NCBI GenBank assembly: GCA_017311315.1
Contig: CM029640.1
Coordinates: forward strand, 11,624,640 to 11,688,639
Source: Dendrocalamus latiflorus
Taxonomy: Eukaryota > Streptophyta > Magnoliopsida > Poales > Poaceae
Reading direction: 5' to 3'
DNA length: 64,000 nucleotides
Each line of letters begins with the position of its first letter. Positions within the stretch are counted from its first letter, which is position 1. Both the position numbers and the translations under genes were made by a program. Under the pieces are notes generated by a model. The model made no database searches and was not told the origin of the DNA. It worked only from the letters and a program-made list of their open reading frames with translations. This document shows, piece by piece, positions 45,909-58,362 of this stretch.

Positions 45909-48397
45909 TCTTGGACGAAGCCGTGATCTCCGGGAGAAGCTTCTCCCTGCGGACGCACGAGAGGACCTGGTCCAGGACGTGCTGCAACGGCGGCTGCTTC
46001 TTCCGGAACACCCGGATCTGTATGCCGACGCGCTGGCCGGCGCCGGCGAGGTGGGAGCGGTAGTAGCTCGTGACGGCGTGCCAGACAGCGTTGGCCGGGT
46101 GGAAGAGGTACCGGCCGAGATGGTAGAACGCGGCTTCCTTCTCCGGGAACATCTCGCCGAGCTCGTCCCGGAACGACGGGACGAGGAAGAGCCCGGGGAC
46201 GAGGTAGCCGTCCGTCTTCATCAGCAGCCACGGGGCGCCGCGGAGGAGCCGCTGGTGCTCGTCGCAGAAGAAGAGCTTATCGTGGAAACCGTAGCCGCCG
46301 GCGAGGTGGAGGTAGACGTATGGCGGCCGGCGACGGCCGTCCACCGACGACCACGACGTGTTCCCGTCGTGGCCCACGGCGAGAGCGTTGCTCTTCAGCA
46401 AGTTGCCGAGGCTCTCCCTGGAGCTGCCGTCGTAGTTACTGAGGCGCCCGAGCGGGAAGCGCCGACCGGCGGGGAGAAGCCACGTCGTACCAGGGAACGG
46501 CTCGCAGAAGAGGGCGGCGACGTCCTGCTTATACCGGTCGACAAGGAGGACGCGCTCGGTGAGCAAGGCGTAGAGGAAGGCCGATGCGATGGCGAGCATC
46601 CGGTTGCCGAGGCCTCGGTAGCTGACGGAGACGAGGTAGCGGCAGTCCATGGCGGCGGAGCCCTCGCCGGACTTGAGCTGCCGGAGCGCCTCCCGGTACG
46701 GGGCCGTGCCGGGGCCGCACCGCTTTTGGAGCGCTTCTTGCTTCCGGAGCTTGGCGAGTAGGTAGCGTGATGGTTTATGTGACGATTTACGGTGGTAGGC
46801 GGTGAACTCGTAGCGGCTCCGGCATGAGCGCTCGCCGAATTCGGCGGTGAGCAGGCCGTCGAGGAGCTGGTCGGCGGTGAGGTTGGACGGAGGTGCATCT
46901 TCTGAACCTAATTAATCACGTAGGGCCAGAGAGAATAAGAGAGCATTTAGATGGTTTTCATTAGTTTGAATATATATATTGAAAATGGCTCTCTACAAAT
47001 TATACACTGGTTGAATAGTTTATTTATGTGAATTGTTCACCACGCTTAATTTATCTGTATTTAGAAAATGTCACTAGTAACAATTGCGCCCACCTTCTCA
47101 GGAAAAAAAATCACTGCCCTCAATCAATTTCAATCAAAGACTCCTCTAATCAACGCACTCCGATTGCCCGCCAGTACTCTAAAACCTAATTAACTCGCGC
47201 TCTCGTGCCAGCCACCTGCTAACACTGCCGATCCTGCAACCAACGGCATGCAAGCAGCCACCGACTTTTCCCAACTCTTCAGTTGAGGGAACTCGAACCC
47301 TACCGCCACTGCCGCCTGAGAAGAAGGTGCTCGATCCAATGGCGTCCGCGGTAGCACGTTTAGGTTATAGCGCGACCAGTAGCCCTATGAATTTTGTCGT
47401 CAAATTAATGCTATTTTCACGCTCTAACCTATGCCATATTAGCTTTTTGTGAGGTGAAGGAGAGAGGGGGAAGAGAAGATGCTCGATACTCATGTAAGTA
47501 TCAAGCCAATTTTATGGACCCATCTCTCCCCACCGCATCATTAATTTTGTGGTCTTGCTAATTTGAGGTTACCCTTTGTGAGGACTTCTCAATGTGAAAT
47601 GTGGCAGCATCTCCTTGATTTTTTTTAAAAAAATAATCTATTTTTTATTCAAAAAATATAGAAATATATATGCGTTTTATTTTTTTTATAGAAATAGTCT
47701 TCAATCACCCAACTGTTGGGCGACTGGACCCTGTCACTTAATGGCCGAGTGACAGACAAACAGTAGCTCTACCGCTGGGTGACAAGTATGCAGTCGCCCA
47801 CATGTACATAGTCGAACCGACGTGGTCGAAACAACGTGGTCGACCAGCGTGGTTGAAGCAATATGATGGACACAACGTGGTCGAAGATTAGCAATATGTC
47901 CTCATAGAAAGATAGGTTGGCCAGCTAGCAGTACGTTGTGGCCGCGCTCCCAACGACGACTCCGATCACCAGCCGATCCATCGATCGATTGATCACCTTG
48001 TGAGCTGTGGGCACGAGCGACGGCTCCAGTTCTCGTTGGTGCTCTACTACACGTACGGCATGTGGCATTCACGTTGCCATAGCCCTCGACGTCCCAGCTA
48101 GCGCCTAGCTAGTGCATGCGTTGATGCGTACATGATCCCGCGTTAATTTGCTTGACCAACTTGACGTCCACGTTCTACTCGCTTGATTTAACTTAGCTAG
48201 TGCTGCCTCCAGTTGGTAAGATCAGAAAGCACCGTGTGGAATTAATGGGTTATATTGCCAAGCTTCTTAAACCTCAATGCACGTTGATTTCTTTTTCTTT
48301 TCAATCCCTGGTTTTTTTTAGGTGGTGGGAGTTAATTTATTTTTCTTTTCAATCCTTGGTTAATTTTTTTATAAGGTGATGTTAATTGGCTAGTGTG

Positions 48398-48551
48398 CAG
48401 TGGCATAGACAGCCGAAAACTGTGGGGTCAATTGACCCACATGGTTTTGCAAAAATGATTGATTTCTATTGACATTTATAGGTAAACTCATAAAAGTCTA
48501 AAGATTTTAAAAGAGTTGACCCTACAGGGTTTGAATCCTAGCTACACCACT
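48398..48551. mobile_element. Possible small foldback MITE in the intron
   Basis: AGTGGCATAG near the left end pairs imperfectly with CTACACCACT at the right. The inner inverted words GGGTCAATTGACCC and GTTGACCC occur near the ends. No target duplication was established. Confidence 0.4.
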
Positions 48552-49237
48552 CCTAGTGTAGTCATATTAAGGTTTACAATATACAGATCACGGGTTCAAA
48601 TCTTGAACAATTAAAGTAGAAAATCCACACAAATAACCCACCCAACTATATGGTTGTAAAAAATCAAATTCTGGTCATCAGCTAGATAGACAAATGTGAC
48701 ACACCGCTAGACTATTACACAGTTGGCCAATCCTTGGTTGATTGAAGCATGCATGCATATACATGTAACTGCAAAAGATTTTGCATGTCTATGTAGTTAT
48801 GGCTGGCATATATGGTAGTCAATTGACATACATTCCTCTCTGTCGCTACGTATGTATATATGCGTCGCACGTGCACGCGACACTTCCACGGATCGATGAA
48901 GCAGTTTCTCAACTGCCAAAGTAACGTGGTGTCGTAGTCAAGTCAAACCTTCTGGCCAACCACATACGTGCGCGGTTGAGCTACACCGATGTGATACGGT
49001 TCTGTTGTAGAATAATAGTTACTTTGTGCAGTAGCTGCTTCTCTGGTCCTTACACACTTTATCAGGTATGTGTGGCCCATACATCTCTCCAAACGATGAA
49101 ACGACGTGCATTCATACACATATATGACATTCTCCCAACCGTACGTATCTACGGGTTTGTCCTGTTACACACACTTGCATACGGATACGGTGGTGGCATG
49201 ACTTTACATATATATCGACTATTTCTCAACGGAGGGA

Positions 49238-49238
<1 letters not shown>

Positions 49239-49300
<62 letters not shown>
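49239..49300. repeat. (TA)n microsatellite, 62 bp
   Basis: Uninterrupted TA repeat within the GT37 intron, abutting a CGGAGGGAGTA Stowaway-type end. Confidence 0.95.
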
Positions 49301-49301
<1 letters not shown>

Positions 49302-50159
49302 CTAGCCACACGTCAGAGTTTTCAGTTATCATATATACATATAGAGAGAGAGGCCCCTACCAGTGGAATTCTCTGCTCTCTATTGAAGCCACATCACCTC
49401 AATTGTTCTAAACCTTTGGATGGGTGTTAAGTGGTGCAGATTGTTGTTTGATGCTACTGTTTTATCCAGCCAAGTCCAAATCGCAAATCCAGCCGAAAAG
49501 ACCACCAGGGCACCTGCCCGTTAATTAGTATAACAAATGTGTAGAGATCGATGCATGCATGGTTGACATGAAAATCAATTGCAGGCATGATGATCTAACA
49601 TGGTGTAGAATGGCAATTACTACATTAACAAATTTGGCGATAATATATACTGGTATATTCGGCAGCCAAGACAATATAGCTAAGCTAGGATCCAAATTTC
49701 GCGCCACATGTTAGATATGTTAGAGAGAAATTTCCGAAGAAAAACAAGTGCATGCATGTCCAGAAGAAGATGCACTTGACGAAACAAAGGGAGGGGAAAA
49801 ACAAAAGAAAAGCAACCACGGAGCTAGCTAGCACTTTTTACCTTGTGTACTGCCATCGGAGAACCATGAATCCGGCATCTCGTACGGCGAGCCCCCCGTG
49901 GCGGAGAGCACGACGACGGCGAGCGCGGCCGCCGCCATGCAGACCGCCGGCAGAGCCCTCCTCGTCGCGCAGCTCCACGGCCGCCGCCACCTCTTCGTGT
50001 TCTCCGACGGCACGGCCTGTGAGGACGACGAAGACGAGCACTGCTTGTCGCCTACGTGAGCAGTACCGCTGCTCTCCACGTCCATGCTTGCTTCCCTCGC
50101 TGCGTATAGAGGAGTAATACTCTACCTAGACAGGAAAAACACACACACACTCTCTCTCT

Positions 50160-50162
<3 letters not shown>

Positions 50163-50237
<75 letters not shown>
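50163..50237. repeat. (TA)n microsatellite, 75 bp
   Basis: Lies 78 bp upstream of the GT37 start codon, in the leader or core promoter, next to short CA and CT tracts. Confidence 0.95.
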
Positions 50238-50241
<4 letters not shown>

Positions 50242-50329
50242 AATACTTTTTACTCCCGGGTGTAATTACACCCACCTCTAATATACCACCTAAATAAACT
50301 TAAAATACTCGTTTATCACTTTAGGTATA

Positions 50330-50471
<142 letters not shown>

Positions 50472-50589
50472 GAGAGAGGTAGCCATCGAAAGAGCCTTTG
50501 GAGATTTTGGATACTAGCTTCTTGTGGTGGGAGGTATATACATATGAATTTATAGTACAAAGATGTGTTATATGACTATACATTGATAC

Positions 50590-50780
50590 TCCCTCCGACT
50601 TGTAAACCTTATCTTAAAAAGACGTATCGTTTAAAAGCTAGTTATTATAGCAAAAATCAAAGTCATAAAGATGAAATCCAAAAAAATCAAGTCATAGTTT
50701 TATATAGTCAATCTATATAGTTTTTTAAATTTTAGAAAGTTTGACGTTATCTATTCTAGAACATCATATAAAAAGAGAAT
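50590..50780. mobile_element. Degenerate Stowaway-like MITE
   Basis: It begins TACTCCCTCCGACTTGTAAA, a Stowaway-type end. The far end is too degenerate to place exactly (near AAAAAGAGAATAAAGAGAG). The next 370 bp to 51148 hold nothing recognisable. Confidence 0.45.
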
Positions 50781-52007
50781 AAAGAGAGCGAATCAATTCA
50801 TTAACTATACATTCCATGTCTGGAGACGGTAGGGTGAAAATGAATCACATAGGAAGCTTCCAAGGTGCTGGAAAGCCCCTACAAACAGTAAGCTACTAGC
50901 TCCCGTCACACAAAGAGTCGATTTGGAACCGTGCAACCAAACCTCCCGGTATATGGATATCGATAGCTATCTCAAATAGTATTTTCATAATATTATAATT
51001 TTATTAAAGTTTTTAAATATTATAATAAAAATTAGTGATAAAGTTACGTTTTAAACACAGTATGGATGGTCGAAATGACATTATGACGAGTGAGTACCTT
51101 GGTAAGCATCAGGCTGTCCGCATGTGTCTACATTGCTATGATAAGTTTGAGTTAAAGTCTAATTTAGCATTTATAAAAATAACCATATACATATTATATT
51201 GATAAAAATATCGTTTTTGCCATCTAGTAGATGGGCGGCAGCGTCCACGAGGTGACATGCGGCGCTGCCACCGGCGGCAGATGATTAAATCGGTTGATTA
51301 GTCGGCTTAATTACCGCCCTTATTTTTTATTTAGTATTTGATTACATTTTTAAATATATCAAATAAGCTCAAAAAATTATGAAAATTTATGTACAACCTT
51401 TTGATACAACATATCTTATAGTGTAATTTTTGGGTAATTTTATCCATTGCGAATGTTGCTAAAAAATTCATAAAATTTAGATATTTTTACTAGTTTTTAC
51501 AAATAGCAAACGAGCTCCAAAAATTACGAAATTTTATGTCAAGCCTCCCGATATAGTAATAGTTATTGTGTATTTTTAGAAATTTTATGTGATCCGAATT
51601 TGCTACGTTTATTCAGGTTAACTTAATTATGAATTTAACGATCGTCACGCATCTTTTGAAGTGGCATGTGTCGGCCAATCGTAGTATATATTATTTGCTA
51701 CTATTTGGTTTACACAATTATCGCTCTCTATGTATGTGCTCCTCTCGCGCGCTCTCTCATTCGCACTAATGTCATTATTTCCATGTCGTCCCCACTCGCC
51801 CGCTCCCTCGTTTGCACATTTATCAGTGTTACATGTTGTCCCCCTCACCCGAAGCGTTACTCATGATAATGGGTCCTCAATGTACGGAGTGAGTGAACTA
51901 GGTTCACCTTTCGCTCAGGCATAAATATGCACATCTGGCAGTTCGTTGTTGCTCATCCCAGTCGCTCATCGCAGAAGGTCATTGTCGTGGTCATTGCTGA
52001 AAATTGG

Positions 52008-52680
52008 GAGTGCATAGCTCAATTGTTTGAGAAGCCAGTGTGTAGCTCAAAATTGCCAGTGCTGATTTCTTCTCTGGAAAGGCAGGTAATTTTTGATTGT
52101 TTGCTTTCAACGTTATTCCCATAATCGTAATCAATTAGTGTTATTTAGTTAGTTGTGATTAATGTAGTTTGTATTATGAAGTAAGTATGTTGTAGTAATT
52201 TAGACATAGTTTATATTATTTTTGTGTATGTACGGTACCCATAATTTGTTAGTTCGAGGTAAATGAATGACGGTAATGAATGGCTCATCATTTTTTGGAT
52301 GAGTAATCAAATTATCGGTAATGAATGGCTCATCATTTTATTGGATGAGTAATCAAATTATTGGTAAGTAGTGAAGTATTCATGTGTAGCTACACGCACG
52401 CATGTAATTACTGACTTGTAGTATGTTGCTGTCATTATGAATCTTCGCACTAATATTTTGTCTGTCCCATTTATTGCAAGGTACTCTCAAAATTAATAGT
52501 GCGTAGCTAATTATTTGGAGTGCATAAGTCATTGAGGACGCAGCAGTGTTGATTACTTCTCTCGAAAGACAGATAACTTTTTATAGCATACTTTCGACGT
52601 TATTCCTGTAGTCGTAGTCATAATGACTGTTATTTACTTAGTCATAATTAATGTAGTTTGTATTATAAAGTAATTATTAA
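52008..52680. repeat. Internal duplications in the Mutator-like element
   Basis: The segment 52008-52195 is repeated with changes at 52518-52680 (shared words GGAGTGCATA, ATTAATGTAGTTTGTATTAT). Between them a 45-46 bp unit starting CGGTAATGAATGGCTCATCA is duplicated in tandem (52271-52315 and 52316-52361). Confidence 0.75.
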
Positions 52681-52724
52681 TCTTCGTACTAATATTTTGT
52701 CTATCCTATGTATTGGTAGGTACG

Positions 52725-55183
52725 GCTTTACCGGAGCTCCTCGAACACTTGTACGATGAGAAATACTATTGCCACACATTGATGATGGGTGACACGGTTG
52801 GGCCTTCGCCGTTCAAGCTGCAGGGTGGGGGTGGGGGAGGGATCCGTGGGCGCTAGATGAGCACTACGTCCCAACCCTGCGGGCCACGGGCTTATTGCCC
52901 TTTGCGAGGCTAGTCTCCACCAGGCACGAGTTTACCATCGACAGCAGCCTGCTCACGGCACTGGTAGACAGGTGGAGGCCCGAGACGCACACATTTCACT
53001 TTCATTGGGGTGAGATGATGGTCACTCTGAAGGACGTCGCGTTCTTGACCGGTTTCCCTCTTAGGGGTGACGCACTTGTTCCAGCCCCTACACCAGCCGA
53101 CTGGAAGGAGAGGCTGGCAGACTGGTTTAGCCGGTCTATCACGGAGAGTGCACGTGACTTCCTCTGCATGTGGCTTAACAATTTCAGTGTGTGCCTACAG
53201 GTTGCACCGCCGAAGGTCGTCAAGACGCACCTCATCGTGTTCCTTATCTAGCTCTTTGGTTCGAGTATGTTTCCAGCCACACACTGCGATATTTGCAATG
53301 CTGAATTCATCGGCCTCGCGCGAGTCTTTGGTGGACACAGAGTTTAGGGCAATGCCTCGGTACAACTAGGGATCAACTATTTTGTGTGCCACATATCGGG
53401 GGTTATGTGACGCTTGCCAATTCACCACTGCTGGTACCCCCAATCTGGCTACTTGCTACTTGCTGTGGCACAACAAGTTTGAGTTGTTGCATGACAGTGA
53501 CGTCATATGGAGTCCATGGACGGTAGATTTCGTGCATCATGTATCGCCGTACGGGCTGTCCCTGCATTGCCTGGAGGACGGGGAGCTATGGACGATGATA
53601 CATCATCTGGTGTTCTCGTACATGGTGGAGGCTTACACGCCACAGCGCGTGATGCGATAGTTGGGTTTGCACCAGACCGTGCCCCCTCTAGACGGCAGGT
53701 TCCTATCGCAAGTCGTACACTGGTGAGTCAAACTCCATCTGACTATTGTGTACACTTTATATGTCTTGCTATGTAACATTGATGATTTTGAAAATGCAGG
53801 CAATCAAGGGCTAGTCGGCATGGTACAGACTGGCAGCCAATGCAGCAGCAATGGACGATGGCATGATTGGAAATGGCATATCTCGATGTCGTCAAGGAGC
53901 AGTGTCCATATGACTTCCAGACGTACGACGAGTACCTGGAGTGGTACGTACCTCGGTCATACAGCAGACTCACCATTCCTCTACCAGATCGCCCCGAGCA
54001 GATCACGCACGAGGAATGTTTGGAATGCTCCATCGATCCCCACAGCGCTTCGCGACGGCATGACAGCGTAAAACAGTTCAAATATCTTATCACTCCATTC
54101 AAGAAATTCATACTGCTCATTGCTGAACCTGTTTTGTATGTCACTTCAGTTGGAGCAGGCGCAGTGCAAGTGCGTCGAAGGCCACCATCAGTAGCCCGAA
54201 GACGCCATTGGCCCTGCAAAAGACTATGAAGTTCATCTTAAAGTAGACCAAAAAATAGTGCACAACCTAAGCTGTGGCCGTTCCACGGATCACAGTGCAC
54301 ACATGAGCCACCCAGTAAGGGCACCATGCTCACCCACCAAGTTATCGCAACCTAGCGAGTCCAGCTGGCCATCACAATCTATTGAGTCTATATGGCGTTG
54401 TAGTATTAGCCGCCGATCATCCGTTCGCCATACCGACGAGGAGGTAACTTACGTATGAACCTATATTTTTTTCCCTATTACGCCTTGTGTTCCACTAACA
54501 TCATGGCATTCTCTCACCACAGGTCTGTCGTCGAGTGCATCCCTTTTGTTGTCCGCACCACCTGCACAGACTACCGCTCCCTATTGTTCATCTTCGCTGC
54601 ACATTCGGGAGGTATGAGATTCGCATTGTACATCCAGAATATTTATTGTGACTAATATCGTTTCATCTTGCAGCCTCCAATTCAACATGGAGGTGACGAC
54701 AAGTCCACCGATGATGACACGTGCCTCCCAGATGCTTCCAGAGAGCAATATACGGTGCCAGGGTTTGCAGCGTACGCAGGGCAGAGCTTAGCGTTCTCAG
54801 CATACCTAGGGTTTGTACACTTCGGTGGGTAGAGCTCCTCTGGCTTCCCTGCCATGTCGTACGGTCAAGGCGAGAGCTCCTTTGCACCATGAGAGGGATT
54901 TCTAGAGTCCTTTGTACACGATATTTTTACGGGCGACTCGCAGTTCGGCATGACTCAGCTGGATGACTTCGACCCTCGTTGGACCCAGCCTACTGTACCT
55001 CAGCCTACTAGACCACCGCCGGCCACTGAGCAGACAGAAAAGTCTCCATACCTCCTCTGACTCGAGACACAACCTTCGGACTGACTGACGTACTCAACGG
55101 GACATGCTCGTGCGCGACAGAAGACAAGGCCACGTACGGCGAGGCAGACGCGGCAAAACGATAGCAGTGGCTCAAATAAGTGA
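52725..55183 (+). pseudogene. Plant mobile domain (PMD) gene, decayed
   Basis: The reading begins LPELLEHLYDEKYY, then shifts frame in a G-rich run near 52830. It continues as LDEHYVPTLRATGLLPFARL, LLTALVDRWRPETHTFHF and VTLKDVAFLTGFPLRGDAL, typical of the PMD (aminotransferase-like) domain. A stop at about 53249 and another after QRVMR (53658-53660) interrupt it. Later blocks include YRGLCDACQFTTAGTPNLA, SDVIWSPW, LVFSYMVEAYTPQRVMR and YDEYLEWYVPRSYSRLTIPL. The tail reads ARQTRQNDSSGSNK. PMD proteins occur in Mutator-like and Ty3 elements, and in host genes (MAIN, MAIL1) that help maintain silencing. Several stops and at least one frameshift make this copy inactive. Confidence 0.75.
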
Positions 55184-55882
55184 GCCATATCTCATCAAGT
55201 GTGATGTATTTTTTGTACTACTTTAATTACTTTTGATTGTACAAATTCCTAATGTATAAAATTGTAAAAAACCTTGAAATATTCGTAAATTCGTGATTAA
55301 GTTAACCTAAATAAAAATAGAAAATTTAGACCACATAAAATTTCCAAAAAAATGCACAATAACTATGGCTATGTCAAAACGCTTCACATAAAATTTCGTA
55401 ATTTTTGGAGCTCGTTTGCTATATGTAAAAACTCTTCAATGTATCAAAATTGTATGAATTTTTGAGAAACATTCGTAATGGATAAAATTACCCAAAAAAA
55501 TATACTGCAAGGTATGTTATGTCAGGAGACCATACATAAATTTTTGTAATTGTTGAAGCCTATTTGGTATATTTAAAAATTCAAACAAATAATAAATAAA
55601 AAATTATGGCAGGTAATTAAGCCGCCTAATTAGCCGCCTTAATCACCTGCCGCCCCCTCACCAGACAGTAGGCAAGCCTACCATCTACCCACCAGGTGGT
55701 AGGCTGCCTACCGTTTGGTGAGGAGCGGAAGGCGCCTGCTGGCGGCGGTAGTGCCTCTTGTCGCCTCACCGGTGCTGCCGCCCGCCCACCGATCGGCAAA
55801 AGCGACATTGTTGCAAATACTGCACGCATACAGCTATTTCTGTAAATACGATACGAAACAATGACAAAAGTGGCTTTGGCTC

Positions 55883-56200
55883 GATAAGGAGTTAAAGCCA
55901 CACCGACTTCAGCTATACTGACCAAAATTGCACTCGACCGTCTCTCTCTATGTATTCTCTCTTTCGCAAACAAACAGAATTCAAAAGTCATAAGTTATAA
56001 GCTATAGCCAAAAAGAACGAGCCCAATATCATAATGGCTCAAACAAGGACAGCTCGCATCATGCTCTACAAAAATAATTGCTAATTCAAGGGACCTGCAT
56101 AAATTAAACATCAACACTTTAATCCGTTAATTTCAGCGAAAACTCTTAAATTCAAATGATGGAATGATCTTTTTGGAGAGATATTAATTAATTTTGCCTA
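55883..56200. other. No gene; possible MITE sequence
   Basis: It contains TTATAAGCTATAGCCAAAAA followed by GAACGAGCCC, similar to ends of grass MITEs. A matching partner was not fixed. Confidence 0.35.
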
Positions 56201-56319
56201 ATTATGGAGATGTCTTAGTTAATGCGGCTGGTATGTATACTAGCCTCATAGGCGCGGCGTCACGCCGCGCCAGCCACCGTGTGTACCGAAGTAAAAGAGG
56301 CGATAATCTGTGAGGAGTT

Positions 56320-56590
56320 TTTTTAAAAACTCGAGGGCACATGTGTATTTTCGAAAAAGTTAAAGGTCTTTTTCGTAAAAAAATCGAGGACCTGTACGTA
56401 ACTACACGAGGACCTGTACGTAATTTAGAAAACCGCGGGGCGCTATCCTGCAAAGTGGAGGGGTGTTTTCGAAAAAAAATGTTTTTAAAAAAACTGGCAG
56501 GGACCTTTTCGCGAGAACCAAGGACCTTTACGTAATTTCGGAAAAACACAGGGACTTTTTTTGCAAAAAGGGTCCCCCGACCGTACCGAG
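56320..56590. repeat. Reiterated GAGGACCTGTACGTAA words
   Basis: Imperfect repeats of GAGGACCTGTACGTAA, CTTTTTCGTAAAAAAATCG and GGGACTTTTTTTGCAAAAAG words. They create a 185-codon minus-strand frame (56759-56202) that I do not accept as a gene. The DNA from 56590 to 57410 has no recognised feature. Confidence 0.55.
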
Positions 56591-57414
56591 ATTCCCCCGC
56601 CACGCGCCGGCCGGAGCGCGCGCAGGGGCGATGTGGCGGGGCTCTCCGCGCGGCAATCCTCTGGGGTATAATATGGGGATTATTTATGAAACAATGGTCA
56701 GAGGTACTAGGGTTCTGAAAACCGGCACCAGGTTGATTATATCCAGCTAGGTGACTCAACTGATCAGAGAGCTTGGCTCAATATCCACAGTCCTGCTGCT
56801 CATTTCATAGGTGATTAATTGCTTAGATGACTATTTCTTCGTTAGGCTAGTCACACTTCAAAGCAAAAGGTGTACAAAAAATTCCTTAACACCAAGCTCT
56901 TGGAAAGATTCCATATAAAGTGAAGTTGGAAACAAAAATGCATGGTCCATGTATTTTTGAGAAGGAAACAAACTAGAAAAGCAATCCAAGAAAAACCATT
57001 GGCCATTGGAAAAGTTCTAATTGATGAGATCTAAAGCATCGAGACAGATCGCAAAAATGAAGTGCTATATATGCTCTACGAAATCATCATGAATTATCAC
57101 TAGCACATGAACCCAGGAAAATATATTGCACATAGTATGTGTGCATGTTTTTCCATAAAAAAATATGATCTTATATATTATGCCGCATTATATATGTGTG
57201 AAGTTAATGACTGAAATTGGTATTTTCGATATTATTATCGCCGTGGCAGCATTGTGATGGATTAGGTCATAAGGTTGGTTTCATGCAAGCTCTTCCAACT
57301 AGACAACCAATAAGAATATTTCACATCCAGAATAGAAAGATGGATACATACTCAGTTTTTCAAGTCAATGAACAAATGATGTGTTCGTGGTTACCGTCAA
57401 AGTTTTAGGTGTTA

Positions 57415-57687
57415 GAGCAAGTACAATAGTATAGTCAACTAGTGGCTATACCACTTGTCTATTTCATCTATAGCCTTCAAAAAAATAGTTCATACAATAA
57501 GGTAGCTATTACAATAACTATTTGGCCCTACATGTAATAGAGTGAAATGCATATTTTTACGTGCTATAGCTAGCTGTAATTTAGTAGCCAGCTTCCTTCT
57601 CTCTCTTCCTTTCTCTCTCTGCCACGTAAGATTTGGTTGATATTATATTTGCTATAGCCTGCTGACTAAACCTTATTGTACCTGCTC
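57415..57687. mobile_element. PIF/Harbinger (Tourist-like) MITE
   Basis: 273 bp with inverted ends GAGCAAGTACAATA and TATTGTACCTGCTC (one mismatch). It is flanked by TTA on both sides (57412-57414 and 57688-57690). Confidence 0.88.
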
Positions 57688-57690
57688 TTA

Positions 57691-58360
57691 AAAGAACAAG
57701 AGACTAATTAATCAAGTGTAAAGGTCAATGAGCAATGAGAGTTACATGTGCACGCATGATATTTTTGTTGAGGAGACTACTGGTACATGTGCCATGCGAA
57801 CAACGAGGAGGACTTGGCGCGGAGATGGGGCGCGCCAAGAGGGTGGCGCAGTGCAGGGGAGCGCCAAGTGCACTCACGTGCTGGCTGAGTGTGCCAGGCG
57901 GGTTTGCGCGCTAGGCGGCCGCGCCAGAAGGCCATATTTGTCCTTTCGCTCGAAAAAGGACTAAAATTGGTATTGCGCTGTCATACGGGACTAATCCCGC
58001 TGGTTTCAGTTTCAGCTTCTGACTTATTTTTTATTATTTATAAATTTTGTTTTTTTTGAACTTTTAGCTTTTTTACCGGTTCTTTTTTCTGTATTCATTT
58101 GTGTTATCTGTGATGACCTAGCATATTTTTTCTATTTTTAAATTTTTTAAATTTAATTACGTCAAATAAGTCACTTTCAGCTACAGTGAAATTTCAGTAG
58201 CTATAGTGCAATTTCAGCCATAAGTCACGGTTTTTCAGCCCAACCGAGCGGGTACATCATATTCATTATTGCTGTACTTATTTGCTGTCATCGTATCGTG
58301 TGATTTGCTCTATATAGAGATAGAGCTGGATACCTTCGCCTTTTCATTTTTCTTTTGAGT
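57691..58360. other. No gene recognised
   Basis: A GC-rich segment at 57780-57930 with repeated GGCGCG/CGCCAAG words, then AT-rich DNA. No ends were paired. Confidence 0.35.
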
Positions 58361-58362
58361 AC

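Larger units (their letters stand above)
46908..49841 (-). other. Intron of the GT37 gene
   Basis: A 2934-bp GT-AG intron between exons 1 and 2. It contains AT-rich DNA and a cluster of CGTGGTCGAA words at 47815-47885. It also contains a possible foldback element at 48398-48551, a 62-bp TA tract, and an isolated Stowaway-like end (CGGAGGGAGTA) at 49230-49240. No coding sequence is recognised. Confidence 0.75.
39596..50085 (-). pseudogene. GT37 alpha-fucosyltransferase gene interrupted by a copia element
   Basis: Exon 1 (50085-49842) encodes a short cytosolic tail and a signal anchor at residues 44-62 (ALPAVCMAAAALAVVVLSA), as in Golgi type II enzymes. Exon 2 runs 46907-45909, is broken by the insertion, and resumes 40088-39596. 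Splice phases fit (CAAG/GTAAAA donor, ATTAG acceptor). Leaving out the element and one copy of TCTTG gives 576 codons in one frame, a normal length for the family. Landmarks are CRYLVSVSYRGLGNRMLAIA, RVGIQIRVFRKKQP, SHEGRQRWGDTAHDMRAL and VTTGFSTFGYVAQGLGG. GT37 enzymes transfer fucose from GDP-fucose to galactose or arabinose of wall polysaccharides or glycoproteins; the acceptor here is unknown. The insertion falls between ITASSK and NASDQAV, separating the GIQIRVF part from the C-terminal part. The gene otherwise looks intact, so it was probably functional until recently. Confidence 0.9.
51149..55882 (+). mobile_element. Mutator-like element with long inverted repeats and a PMD gene
   Basis: About 450-600 bp at each end are diverged inverted repeats of each other. 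Left-arm words such as GGGCGGCAGC, GGCTTAATTACC and CGAGCTCCAAAAATTACGAA recur inverted in the right arm at 55440-55850. Long terminal inverted repeats around a plant mobile domain gene are characteristic of a group of Mutator-like elements. The termini are approximate: GAG..AAAG at 51149 pairs with its inverse ending at 55882. GATAAG follows both outer edges, but a full 9-bp target duplication is not visible. No MURA-type transposase remains. Confidence 0.7.

Noticed and set aside
45874..46761. 295-codon plus-strand frame opposite the fucosyltransferase
   Set aside because: It is the antisense shadow of GC-rich GT37 exon 2; the minus-strand frame carries the conserved motifs.
56202..56759. 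185-codon minus-strand frame
   Set aside because: It runs through reiterated GAGGACCTGTACGTAA-type repeats and has no domain or splice context.
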